Shown here in pieces: positions 1 through 6,857 of a stretch of 22,881 nucleotides of DNA. This DNA is from an uncultured Prevotella sp. (GTDB lineage: Bacteria > Bacteroidota > Bacteroidia > Bacteroidales > Bacteroidaceae): NCBI GenBank assembly GCA_900550635.1, contig URSZ01000024.1:1-22881 (forward strand), given 5' to 3'. The translations under genes and the position numbers were made by a program. Position 1 is the first letter of the stretch. Each line of letters starts with the position of its first letter. The notes beneath the pieces were generated by a model that searched no databases, had not been told where the DNA came from, and saw only the letters and a list, made by a program, of their open reading frames with translations.

Positions 1-120
1 GCGCGTGGTATTCCTTTTTATTTTAATCAAATAAAACAGCAGTTACAAATTTCAATTTGTAAAGCGACGCCAGCCGTTCGTGTAAAAAAACAATGGCTGA
101 CTTTGCCATATTATAAATAA
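1..120 (+). CDS. 3' end of an unidentified gene (partial)
   Basis: The first reading frame is open from the window edge to a TAA at 118-120, giving a 39-residue C-terminal fragment that starts ARGIPFYFNQ and ends KKQWLTLPYYK. It has a basic, bacterial-looking tail and sits 36 nt before the panC start on the same strand, so it could share a transcript with panC. The fragment is too short to assign a family and I do not recognise it. It could also be a chance open frame, since 39 codons is short, but it ends just where the next gene begins. Confidence 0.5.
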   Translation, partial: ARGIPFYFNQIKQQLQISICKATPAVRVKKQWLTLPYYK

Positions 121-156
121 TAAGTTATTTTGCACCCGATTTTAAAGAGTAAGAAA

Positions 157-1014
157 GTGGAGATTATTAAAACTCAGAAAGGACTTGCTCAAGCATTGGA
201 TTCGCTGCGTCTGTGCGGAAAAACAATAGGACTTGTTCCTACTATGGGCGCGCTTCATGATGGCCATGCTTCGCTCGTAAAACGTTCGGTGCAAGAGAAT
301 GATGTTACAGTAGTAAGTGTGTTTGTTAATCCTACACAATTCAACGACAAGCGCGACCTGGAGAATTATCCTCGTGACATAGACTCTGATACTGCGTTGC
401 TCGAATCGTTGAACGCCGATATAGCATTCGTTCCTTCAGTAGAGGAAATGTACCCGGAAGCCGACAACAGAATATTTTCGTATCCACCTATAGATACGGT
501 TATGGAAGGCGCACGTCGCCCCGGGCACTTTAATGGCGTTTGTCAAATTGTAAGTAAATTGTTTTATGCTGTTAAGCCGACACGAGCTTATTTCGGTGAA
601 AAAGATTTTCAGCAGATAGCTGTAATACGCGCAATGGTTGAGGATATGCAATTACCGGTAGAAATATGCCCGTGTCCAATAGTGCGGGAAGTTGACGGCT
701 TGGCGCTAAGCAGCCGAAATGCACTTCTTACAGATAGCGAACGGAATATCGCACTCAATATTTCGAAAGCTTTGTTTGAAAGCCTCGAATATGCTAAACA
801 TCATTCGCTCAATGATACAAAGGCTTTTGTGGTGAATTCAATTAATGATGTTCCAGAACTGGAAGTTCAATATTTTGAAATAGTAGACGGCCTATCGCTT
901 CAAAGTCTTGAAAATTGGGATGACAGTGATTATGTAGTTGGGTGCATTACTGTTTTTTGCGGAAGTATACCTGTAAGACTTATAGATAATATTAAATACA
1001 AAGAGCCCAAATAA
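157..1014 (+). CDS. panC: Pantothenate synthetase (pantoate--beta-alanine ligase)
   Basis: PanC joins pantoate and beta-alanine using ATP in the cytoplasm, the last step of pantothenate synthesis. The nucleotidyltransferase HIGH-type motif is seen as PTMGALHDGH (residues 28-37), followed by SVFVNPTQF (54-62), the GEKD loop FGEKDFQQ (146-153) and the LSSRN motif near 187-191. I chose the GTG at 157, giving 285 residues, because the distance from there to the IGLVPTMG motif equals that of Bacteroides PanC as I recall it. An in-frame TTG at 130 would add nine residues that do not look like the family. The beta-alanine supplier panD follows 62 nt downstream, which fits a two-gene pathway unit. 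All expected motifs are present and nothing looks broken. Confidence 0.96.
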   Translation: MEIIKTQKGLAQALDSLRLCGKTIGLVPTMGALHDGHASLVKRSVQENDVTVVSVFVNPTQFNDKRDLENYPRDIDSDTALLESLNADIAFVPSVEEMYPEADNRIFSYPPIDTVMEGARRPGHFNGVCQIVSKLFYAVKPTRAYFGEKDFQQIAVIRAMVEDMQLPVEICPCPIVREVDGLALSSRNALLTDSERNIALNISKALFESLEYAKHHSLNDTKAFVVNSINDVPELEVQYFEIVDGLSLQSLENWDDSDYVVGCITVFCGSIPVRLIDNIKYKEPK

Positions 1015-1076
1015 CAAAAATCTCAAGTCGTTAATTTGATGTTTAATAAACTGTTTAATCGAGAAAACTAAGAACA

Positions 1077-1427
1077 ATGTTTATTCAAGTACTCAAGTCC
1101 AAAATTCATTGTGTAAAAGTAACCGAAGCAAATCTCGATTACGTTGGCAGCATAACAATAGACCAAGATTTAATGGACGCTGCTAATATCATGCCAGGAG
1201 AGCACGTTTATATAGCTGATAATAACAATGGAGAACGTTTTGAAACATATGTAATAAGCGGCGCAAGAGGAAGTGGCGTAATCTGTTTAAACGGTGCAGC
1301 TGCGCGGAAGGTTCAAGTGGGGGATATTGTAATTATAATGGCGTACGGAACGATGACTCCAGAAGAAGCTAAAACGTTTACTCCCTCTGTTATTTTCCCG
1401 GACAAAGATAATAGAATAGGAAAATAA
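1077..1427 (+). CDS. panD: Aspartate 1-decarboxylase proenzyme
   Basis: PanD decarboxylates L-aspartate to beta-alanine, the substrate that PanC uses. The enzyme is made as a pi-protein that cuts itself between Gly24 and Ser25 to create a pyruvoyl group. Here YVGSITID places Gly24-Ser25 exactly at that site. Lys9, His11, Tyr22, Arg54 and Tyr58, the residues known to shape the active site in the family, are all at their usual positions. The 116-residue length is normal. The 62-nt gap after panC holds no clear promoter, so co-transcription is likely. A long inverted repeat downstream (1459-1503) probably ends the transcript. Confidence 0.96.
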   Translation: MFIQVLKSKIHCVKVTEANLDYVGSITIDQDLMDAANIMPGEHVYIADNNNGERFETYVISGARGSGVICLNGAAARKVQVGDIVIIMAYGTMTPEEAKTFTPSVIFPDKDNRIGK

Positions 1428-1458
1428 TTTACAATAAGTTTACAGAAACTATTAGTCT

Positions 1459-1503
1459 ATATATTTAAGCCTGGCATATTAATTATACCAGGCTTAAATA
1501 TAT
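1459..1503. terminator. 16-bp perfect inverted repeat after panD
   Basis: ATATATTTAAGCCTGG at 1459-1474 is exactly complementary to 1488-1503, with a 13-nt AT-rich loop. It sits 31 nt after the panD stop. There is no T-run after the right arm, so it is not a textbook intrinsic terminator, but as RNA it would form a strong hairpin and most likely marks the 3' end of the panCD message. Confidence 0.55.
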
Positions 1504-1564
1504 GTAAAAACAGCTTCTTGAATGTTTGATTTTACAGACTCGTTTTAAGACTATTGCATTATTC

Positions 1565-1590
1565 TGCTCAAATTCATTCATATTTGAGCA
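1565..1590. promoter_or_regulatory. 9-8-9 inverted repeat overlapping a promoter (possible operator)
   Basis: TGCTCAAAT (1565-1573) and ATTTGAGCA (1582-1590) are perfect inverted copies separated by 8 nt. The repeat ends 8 nt before a TAnnTTTG element at 1599-1606 and so covers the region where the -33 element should lie. That placement suits a dimeric repressor or activator site controlling the P-type ATPase homologue. It could instead be a weak hairpin. No regulator gene is seen nearby. Confidence 0.4.
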
Positions 1591-1598
1591 AGTTTCCG

Positions 1599-1606
1599 TA
1601 AATTTG
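1599..1606 (+). promoter_or_regulatory. Candidate -7 promoter element for the P-type ATPase homologue
   Basis: TAAATTTG matches the Bacteroidota sigma-70 -7 consensus TAnnTTTG and lies 40 nt before the ATG at 1647. A TTTG at 1583-1586 is nearer than the usual -33 spacing, so the upstream half of the promoter is not convincing. Confidence 0.4.
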
Positions 1607-1646
1607 AACGATAATACGTATTGTTCTTATTGTACTTCGGGTTCGG

Positions 1647-3872
1647 ATGAAAAGAAAGGATACATTCCATATCACGGGTATGCATTGTGTGGTGTGTGCG
1701 CATAATGTTGAAAACGCTTTGTCCGGACTACACGGTGTTTTTTCTGCTTCTGTTAATTTTGCGGAAAGTACAGTTGATGTAGAATATGACGATACGTTGG
1801 TTTTGAGTAACCAATTTTATGAGTGTGTTAAGAGCGTTGGTTGTGAATTGTTGGACAATACGGAAAGTAAGCCCGCTTCAGGTAAGAAAGATTATAAAAG
1901 TACAAAAATACGTACTGTAATTGCATGGGTTTTTGCTGTGTTGGTTTTTTATATAAGCGTTTTTGTTGGTAATATCCAAACGTCTCGTGAATTTCTGGCT
2001 ATAATAACATTATTGGTGCTTGTTTATTGTTGTGGAAGGTATTATTTAAATACTTTCCGAGGTATTATTAGAGGATCTTTTTCGATTGATACTTTGGTTG
2101 CATTAAGTACGGGATTCACTTATCTTTTTAGTCTTTCCGGTACTTTATTCCCTGATTTTTGGATAAAGAATTACAGTTCTCCACCATTTTATTTCGATGT
2201 TGCATTGGGGATTACTGCTTTTGCTTTATTGGGGCGGCTGTTCTTATATCAAGTTAAGAATAAATCAAGTCTGTCTATAAAGAAATTTGCAAGTCTAATG
2301 CCGGTAAAAGCTAAAGTAATAATGGAGGATGGAATAGAAATAGATTCTCCTGTTAATTCTTTGCAACGAGGCGATAAGATATATGTTGGCCCAAATGAAA
2401 GTATTGCAGCTGATGGAACTATAATAGAAGGAGAATCTTTAATCGAAGAACGTATGCTGGGCGGAGAATCTTCACCCGTTCTTAAATCAGTTGGCTCAAA
2501 AGTCTTTGCCGGTACGATAAATAGGAAAAATGCAATATTGGTAAACGTAGAAAAGTCTGGTTCCCAAACTGTGCTTGCCAAAATTATTGATAGATTAGAA
2601 AATGTCCAAAATTCGGAATCGCCAGTTGGAAAAGTAGCATATGGTATTGTGCCTGCTTTTGTGTGTGCTGTCTTGGCTATATCGCTTCTTACATATGTAA
2701 TATGGTTGAACGTATATGGAATGTACGCCTTTCCGCAGGCTTTTGAGGCGTTTATAGCTGTTCTTGCAATAGGCTGTCCGCTCGCTTTTTATTTAAGTTC
2801 AAGAATAACAGTAAAAGCTGCTATAGATAGAGGCGCTTTGTCCAATATCTTTTTTAAAGACGCAGTGACTATAGAGAATCTTGCAAAAGTCAATCTTGCT
2901 GTTTTTAGCGATGTTAGGGCTCTTATAGAGGATATTCCGTATGTGAAGGAAAAATATTTGTCAAGCCAATGCACCAAGTCAGATCTTACGGCGCTTTATG
3001 TAGTAGGAAATAGTAAAACCAATCCGTTTTGTAAAGCTATAGGCGATTATGCCAAGAATTTAGCTGCAGAAAAGCACGACGGCATAGATGCCGAAAGGAT
3101 AGTTTGTGAAGTAACAGATTATAACAGCATGCCAGATAATGGAATAAGGTTTGTTTACGATGAAAAGAAATACTGGCTCGGAAATGTTGTTTTTGCAAAG
3201 GCCAATGGAGTAGATGCGGACTTTTATAAAACTTTGCTCTTTTACTTTCCTGATGATACATCGGTGGTTTATTTCGGAAGCGATAATAACTTGTTGGCTG
3301 CTTTTGCCATAAAAGAAAAGTTGAAGGATGGAGTAAAAGAAACGCTAATGGGGCTTCGCAGAAAAGGAGTGCGGGTGTACTTGCTTTCTGATAATGATGA
3401 TAAACCTTCTCAAGCTTTAGGGCACGAGGCCGGTGTAGATGAAACTATAGTAACGGCGACTGTAGAAGAGAAAGCACGCTTGATAGCGCAATGGCAAAAG
3501 CAAGGAAATAAATTAACGTTGATATGTGACAGCAATTACAATATGTCGGAGGTTGGTGTTAAACCAGACGTGCGTATAGAGATGAATGGTGCTATAGGTT
3601 CTGGTTTAGATTCAGCAGACGTTGTCTTACCAAGCGGCAACATAATGTATATAGAAAAAGCAATAGGGTTTTCAAGAGAAGTAAAATCTTTAATTAAAAG
3701 GAATTTATACCTAACAGCCATATATAATTTAATAGGCATTATAATAGCTGCAGGGGCTTTTTATTATTTGTTCGATATTATGCTGAGTCCTATAATTGCA
3801 GCTGCAGCAGCATTTTGTTGTATAGTTTATGTTGTAACTAATAGTCTGTCCGTATACAAGAAGAATATTTAA
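1647..3872 (+). CDS. CopA-like heavy-metal P-type ATPase homologue lacking catalytic residues (pseudoenzyme)
   Basis: The 741-residue frame is intact and has the full P1B architecture: an HMA domain with GMHCVVC (metal-binding Cys14 and Cys17), membrane helices near 88-110, 115-133, 144-168, 179-203, 329-355 and 366-393, actuator, P and N domains, and two last helices near 683-735. The catalytic motifs are replaced. The T/SGES loop is GGES (272-275), the membrane CPC is CPL (377-379), the phosphorylated DKTGT is SDVRA (421-425), the SEHP motif of the N domain is KTNP (457-460), and the GDGIND hinge is CDSNYN (627-632). The helix-7 YN is kept, but the helix-8 Met and Ser metal ligands are lost and two Cys appear there. 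ATP-driven transport is therefore unlikely. A role as a metal-binding membrane sensor, partner or scaffold is inference. It starts 143 nt after the panD hairpin and is visibly AT-richer than moxR. Confidence 0.88.
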   Translation: MKRKDTFHITGMHCVVCAHNVENALSGLHGVFSASVNFAESTVDVEYDDTLVLSNQFYECVKSVGCELLDNTESKPASGKKDYKSTKIRTVIAWVFAVLVFYISVFVGNIQTSREFLAIITLLVLVYCCGRYYLNTFRGIIRGSFSIDTLVALSTGFTYLFSLSGTLFPDFWIKNYSSPPFYFDVALGITAFALLGRLFLYQVKNKSSLSIKKFASLMPVKAKVIMEDGIEIDSPVNSLQRGDKIYVGPNESIAADGTIIEGESLIEERMLGGESSPVLKSVGSKVFAGTINRKNAILVNVEKSGSQTVLAKIIDRLENVQNSESPVGKVAYGIVPAFVCAVLAISLLTYVIWLNVYGMYAFPQAFEAFIAVLAIGCPLAFYLSSRITVKAAIDRGALSNIFFKDAVTIENLAKVNLAVFSDVRALIEDIPYVKEKYLSSQCTKSDLTALYVVGNSKTNPFCKAIGDYAKNLAAEKHDGIDAERIVCEVTDYNSMPDNGIRFVYDEKKYWLGNVVFAKANGVDADFYKTLLFYFPDDTSVVYFGSDNNLLAAFAIKEKLKDGVKETLMGLRRKGVRVYLLSDNDDKPSQALGHEAGVDETIVTATVEEKARLIAQWQKQGNKLTLICDSNYNMSEVGVKPDVRIEMNGAIGSGLDSADVVLPSGNIMYIEKAIGFSREVKSLIKRNLYLTAIYNLIGIIIAAGAFYYLFDIMLSPIIAAAAAFCCIVYVVTNSLSVYKKNI

Positions 3873-3904
3873 TGTAAGCAAATAATATAAAAACACGAAA
3901 CGTT

Positions 3905-5644
3905 ATGAAAACAAAACTACTCTTTTTAGCCTTGTTTATAACTGTGGGTATTAATGCCCAAACACCGTTTTTTATAGAGTTGACTGACGCTAAACCAAGT
4001 TCCAGCGCTTCTGAATGGGCTTCAAAAGTAAAAGCTCCTTCAGCGGCTTGGGGTAGTATAAATGAAAGGTACTCAAAGACAATAATACCAGACGGCTTAA
4101 GTAAAAAATGGAAAACAAAAGCATGGCGCGGGCAACGTGTAAACGGACAGGCTGTTTTTTATACTCCTAAGGAAATTAAAAATGTGACAATCAACTCAAC
4201 GCCGCTTAAAAAGGGAAACTCAGTTATTCCGTCTTCTTCCATAGAGTTGTCTTTTGTAAGGTATGTAATGACCGATGAACTTAACAAGGATAAAAAAGGC
4301 GGTTGCGGCTATCGTCACAATAAGGCCGAATGGGATTCTTCAATAGTAGCCGATATTCTGGATGCTTCGATGTCCATGCCGGTAGAAGCAAACTCAGTCC
4401 GTCCCGTATGGATTAACGTATGGGTTCCGTCGAATGCTACTCCCGGAACGTATAAAGCGGAGCTCGAAATAAGCGGCGAAGGGATGAAAACCATTTCATT
4501 GCCGTATGAAATAACGGTTACCAGCAGAGTGCTTCCCGAGCCTAAGGACTGGGAATTTCATCTTGATTTGTGGCAGAATCCGTATTCTGTAGCCCGATTC
4601 TACAATGTTCCACTTTGGAGCAAAGAACATTTCGATTACATGCGCCCCATAATGGAACGTTATGCTAAAGCGGGTGGCAAGGTTATAACGGTATCTATCT
4701 TGAACCGGCCTTGGAACGGGCAGACGCATGACGCTTTCAGTAGTATGGTTTTAAAAGAAAAGAAAATAGACGGAACATGGCGATATGATTATACTGTGTT
4801 CGATAAATGGGTAGAGTTCATGATGTCATGCGGTGTTACCGAACAGATAGATTGCTACACTGTTGTACCATGGGCTTTGGATTTCGATTATTACGACCAG
4901 GCGACAAACTCGGTTAAGGTGGTTAAGGCTAACCCGGGCGAGCCCGCCTATGAAAATTATTGGATTCCGTTCCTCAAGAATTTTTCCGAGCATTTAAAGG
5001 AAAAAGGATGGCTCGACCGCACGGCAATAGCAATGGACGAGCGTTCAAAAGAGGCCATGTCGGCGGCAGAAAAAGTAATTTTTACAGCATGTCCCGATTT
5101 CAAGATTGCCGGCGCTATACATTACTATCCTGATGTAGAACCAAACATTTATGACTTGTGTTTGGCTTATGGCGAGACTCTGCCGCAAGAAGTATTGGAA
5201 CGTCGTAGGAAAGAAGGTAAAATCACTACATGCTATACATGTTGCGCCGAAGCATATCCAAACACTTATACATTCTCTGCTCCGGCCGAAGCCACATGGA
5301 TTCCTTTGCATTCGGCAGCAATTGACGTTGACGGATATTTGCGTTGGGCGTATAACAGTTGGACCGAAAAGCCTTTGCAGGATTCGCGTTTCTACAACTG
5401 GGCTGCCGGCGACTGCTATCTTGTTTATCCTAATTCGTCAAGCATTCGTTTTGAACGCCTTATCGAAGGCATTCAATATGTTGAAATGATAAGGATTCTC
5501 AGAAAAGAATTTACGGATAACAATAATAGTGCTAAGTTAAAGTTGTTGAACGACGCAGTTTCCAAATTTGTGCCCATGAATTTGAGGATTGATAACGCAA
5601 CCCAGATGGTTGATGAATTCAAATCAGTGATGGACAAATTGTAG
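3905..5644 (+). CDS. Secreted GH123-like glycosidase (DUF4091 C-terminal region)
   Basis: This 579-residue protein begins with a signal peptide (MKTKLLFLALFITVGINAQ, cut near residue 19), so it acts in the periplasm or outside. Residues about 20-210 look like the beta-rich N-terminal region of GH123 proteins, and the rest like the DUF4091/GH123 barrel. The adjacent Asp378-Glu379 in AIAMDERSKEAM matches the Asp-Glu pair that GH123 beta-N-acetylgalactosaminidases use, with Glu as acid/base and Asp steering the substrate acetamido group. The likely reaction is release of terminal beta-GalNAc from glycans, but the substrate is inferred from family only. No SusC/SusD pair or sulfatase is nearby. 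It lies 32 nt after the P-type ATPase homologue with no promoter between them, so the two are probably co-transcribed. Confidence 0.78.
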   Translation: MKTKLLFLALFITVGINAQTPFFIELTDAKPSSSASEWASKVKAPSAAWGSINERYSKTIIPDGLSKKWKTKAWRGQRVNGQAVFYTPKEIKNVTINSTPLKKGNSVIPSSSIELSFVRYVMTDELNKDKKGGCGYRHNKAEWDSSIVADILDASMSMPVEANSVRPVWINVWVPSNATPGTYKAELEISGEGMKTISLPYEITVTSRVLPEPKDWEFHLDLWQNPYSVARFYNVPLWSKEHFDYMRPIMERYAKAGGKVITVSILNRPWNGQTHDAFSSMVLKEKKIDGTWRYDYTVFDKWVEFMMSCGVTEQIDCYTVVPWALDFDYYDQATNSVKVVKANPGEPAYENYWIPFLKNFSEHLKEKGWLDRTAIAMDERSKEAMSAAEKVIFTACPDFKIAGAIHYYPDVEPNIYDLCLAYGETLPQEVLERRRKEGKITTCYTCCAEAYPNTYTFSAPAEATWIPLHSAAIDVDGYLRWAYNSWTEKPLQDSRFYNWAAGDCYLVYPNSSSIRFERLIEGIQYVEMIRILRKEFTDNNNSAKLKLLNDAVSKFVPMNLRIDNATQMVDEFKSVMDKL

Positions 5645-5653
5645 TTGCCGTCA

Positions 5654-5690
5654 TCCCGGAGTAATGATATAGTTTTCATACTACACGGGA
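5654..5690 (+). terminator. Possible hairpin after the GH123-like gene
   Basis: TCCCG (5654-5658) pairs with CGGGA (5686-5690), and inside it GTA-TGA (5661-5667 with a bulged A) pairs with TCATAC (5676-5681). The structure begins 9 nt after the stop codon and an A-rich stretch follows. It is imperfect and lacks a T-run, so it may be a 3'-end hairpin rather than a true intrinsic terminator. Confidence 0.3.
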
Positions 5691-5699
5691 GCAAGAAAA

Positions 5700-5762
5700 A
5701 AATATGTCTGACATATTTTAAAATAGGTCAGACATATTTCAAAATATCTCAGAGATATTTTT
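5700..5762 (+). repeat. Triple 21-bp palindromic repeat, copy A
   Basis: Three tandem 21-bp units lie between the GH123-like gene and ftsY. Their 19-bp cores are AAATATGTCTGACATATTT (5700), AAATAGGTCAGACATATTT (5721) and AAATATCTCAGAGATATTT (5742). Units 1 and 3 are perfect palindromes around one central base; unit 2 has one mismatched pair. The flank CGGGAGCAAGAAAAA just before unit 1 resembles that of copies B and D. Three related copies occur elsewhere in the window, all intergenic and in the same orientation. Confidence 0.93.
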
Positions 5763-5888
5763 GCCGGGGTAATATAACTGAAAGAAGAAAAGCCGGGCGA
5801 GTTTTCAAAATCCTATGATTTATGATATGTCGCCAAGGAAAAATCCCGGAATTTAAAACAGTTGGAAAATAAATTAATAATATACAAA

Positions 5889-6851
5889 ATGGGTTTTTTA
5901 GGATTCTTTTCACGCGATAAGCAGCAGAAACTGGATTCTGGTTTGGATAAGACCAAGAAATCATTGTTCAGCAAATTGGCTCATGCGGTAGTAGGCAAAA
6001 GTCAAGTGGATGACGATGTGCTGGACGCTTTGGAAGAAACTTTGATTACTTCCGACGTAGGCGTAGATACGACGCTCGAAATAATAAAAAGAATACAAGA
6101 GCGTGTAGCTCGCGATAAGTATGTAGGTGTAGACGAATTGAACCGTCTTTTGTGTGAAGAAATCGAAGCAATGCTCGCACTCAACGATACCAGCGAAAGC
6201 TCCATTGCTAAAATAGGTGAGCGCGATACTCCTTATGTGATAATGGTGGTTGGAGTGAACGGAGTGGGTAAAACCACGACCATAGGAAAATTAGCACACA
6301 TGTTCAAACAGGCGGGACTGAATGTAGTGCTCGGAGCTGCCGATACATTCCGTGCTGCCGCCATAGAGCAGTTGTCTATTTGGGGTGAGCGGGTCGGTGC
6401 TCCGGTCGTGAAGCAGCAAATGGGCAGCGACCCGGCGAGTGTCGCTTTTGATACACTACGCTCGGCTGTGGCAAACAAAGCCGATGTCGTCCTTATTGAT
6501 ACGGCAGGCCGTCTGCATAATAAAGTAGGACTGATGAACGAGCTTACAAAGATAAAGACCGTCATGAAAAAGGTTGTCCCGACAGCCCCGGATGAGATAC
6601 TTCTGGTACTTGACGGATCAACCGGTCAAAATGCGTTTGAACAAGCCAAGCAGTTTACATTGGCTACCGAAGTAACGTCACTTGCAATAACGAAATTAGA
6701 CGGAACTGCAAAGGGCGGCGTTGTAATAGGAATTTCAAACCAGTTGAAAGTGCCTGTAAAGTACATAGGTCTGGGAGAGAAGATAGACGATTTGCAACCG
6801 TTCGACCGCAGTGAGTATGAGCGTTCCCTTTTTAATCAGAAAAAGGCTTAG
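5889..6851 (+). CDS. ftsY: Signal recognition particle receptor FtsY
   Basis: FtsY is the SRP receptor GTPase. It docks ribosomes carrying membrane-protein chains at the inner membrane together with Ffh. The ATG at 5889 gives 320 residues and the family-like N-terminus MGFLGFFSRDKQQ; a TTG 27 nt upstream is a poorer start. The N domain covers about residues 20-105. The G domain shows GVNGVGKTTT (122-131), DTFRAAA near 152, DTAGR (204-208), TKLD (268-271) and GGVVIGI near 275. The long acidic A domain of E. coli FtsY is absent, as is common in this phylum. rimO follows after 6 nt, so the two are co-transcribed. The upstream gap contains repeat copy A. Confidence 0.96.
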   Translation: MGFLGFFSRDKQQKLDSGLDKTKKSLFSKLAHAVVGKSQVDDDVLDALEETLITSDVGVDTTLEIIKRIQERVARDKYVGVDELNRLLCEEIEAMLALNDTSESSIAKIGERDTPYVIMVVGVNGVGKTTTIGKLAHMFKQAGLNVVLGAADTFRAAAIEQLSIWGERVGAPVVKQQMGSDPASVAFDTLRSAVANKADVVLIDTAGRLHNKVGLMNELTKIKTVMKKVVPTAPDEILLVLDGSTGQNAFEQAKQFTLATEVTSLAITKLDGTAKGGVVIGISNQLKVPVKYIGLGEKIDDLQPFDRSEYERSLFNQKKA

Positions 6852-6857
6852 AAATAA

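Noticed and set aside
1647..3872. Annotation as an active copper exporter (copA)
   Set aside because: The phosphorylation Asp, the CPC ligands, the HP motif and the GDGIND hinge are all missing, so transport activity is not supported.
5151..5489. Plus-strand open frame inside the GH123-like gene in another frame
   Set aside because: It is fully contained in a conserved coding region and shows no domain or start-site context.
5700..5762. CRISPR array reading of the tandem repeats
   Set aside because: The units abut with no unique spacers, there are only three per site, and no cas genes are present.
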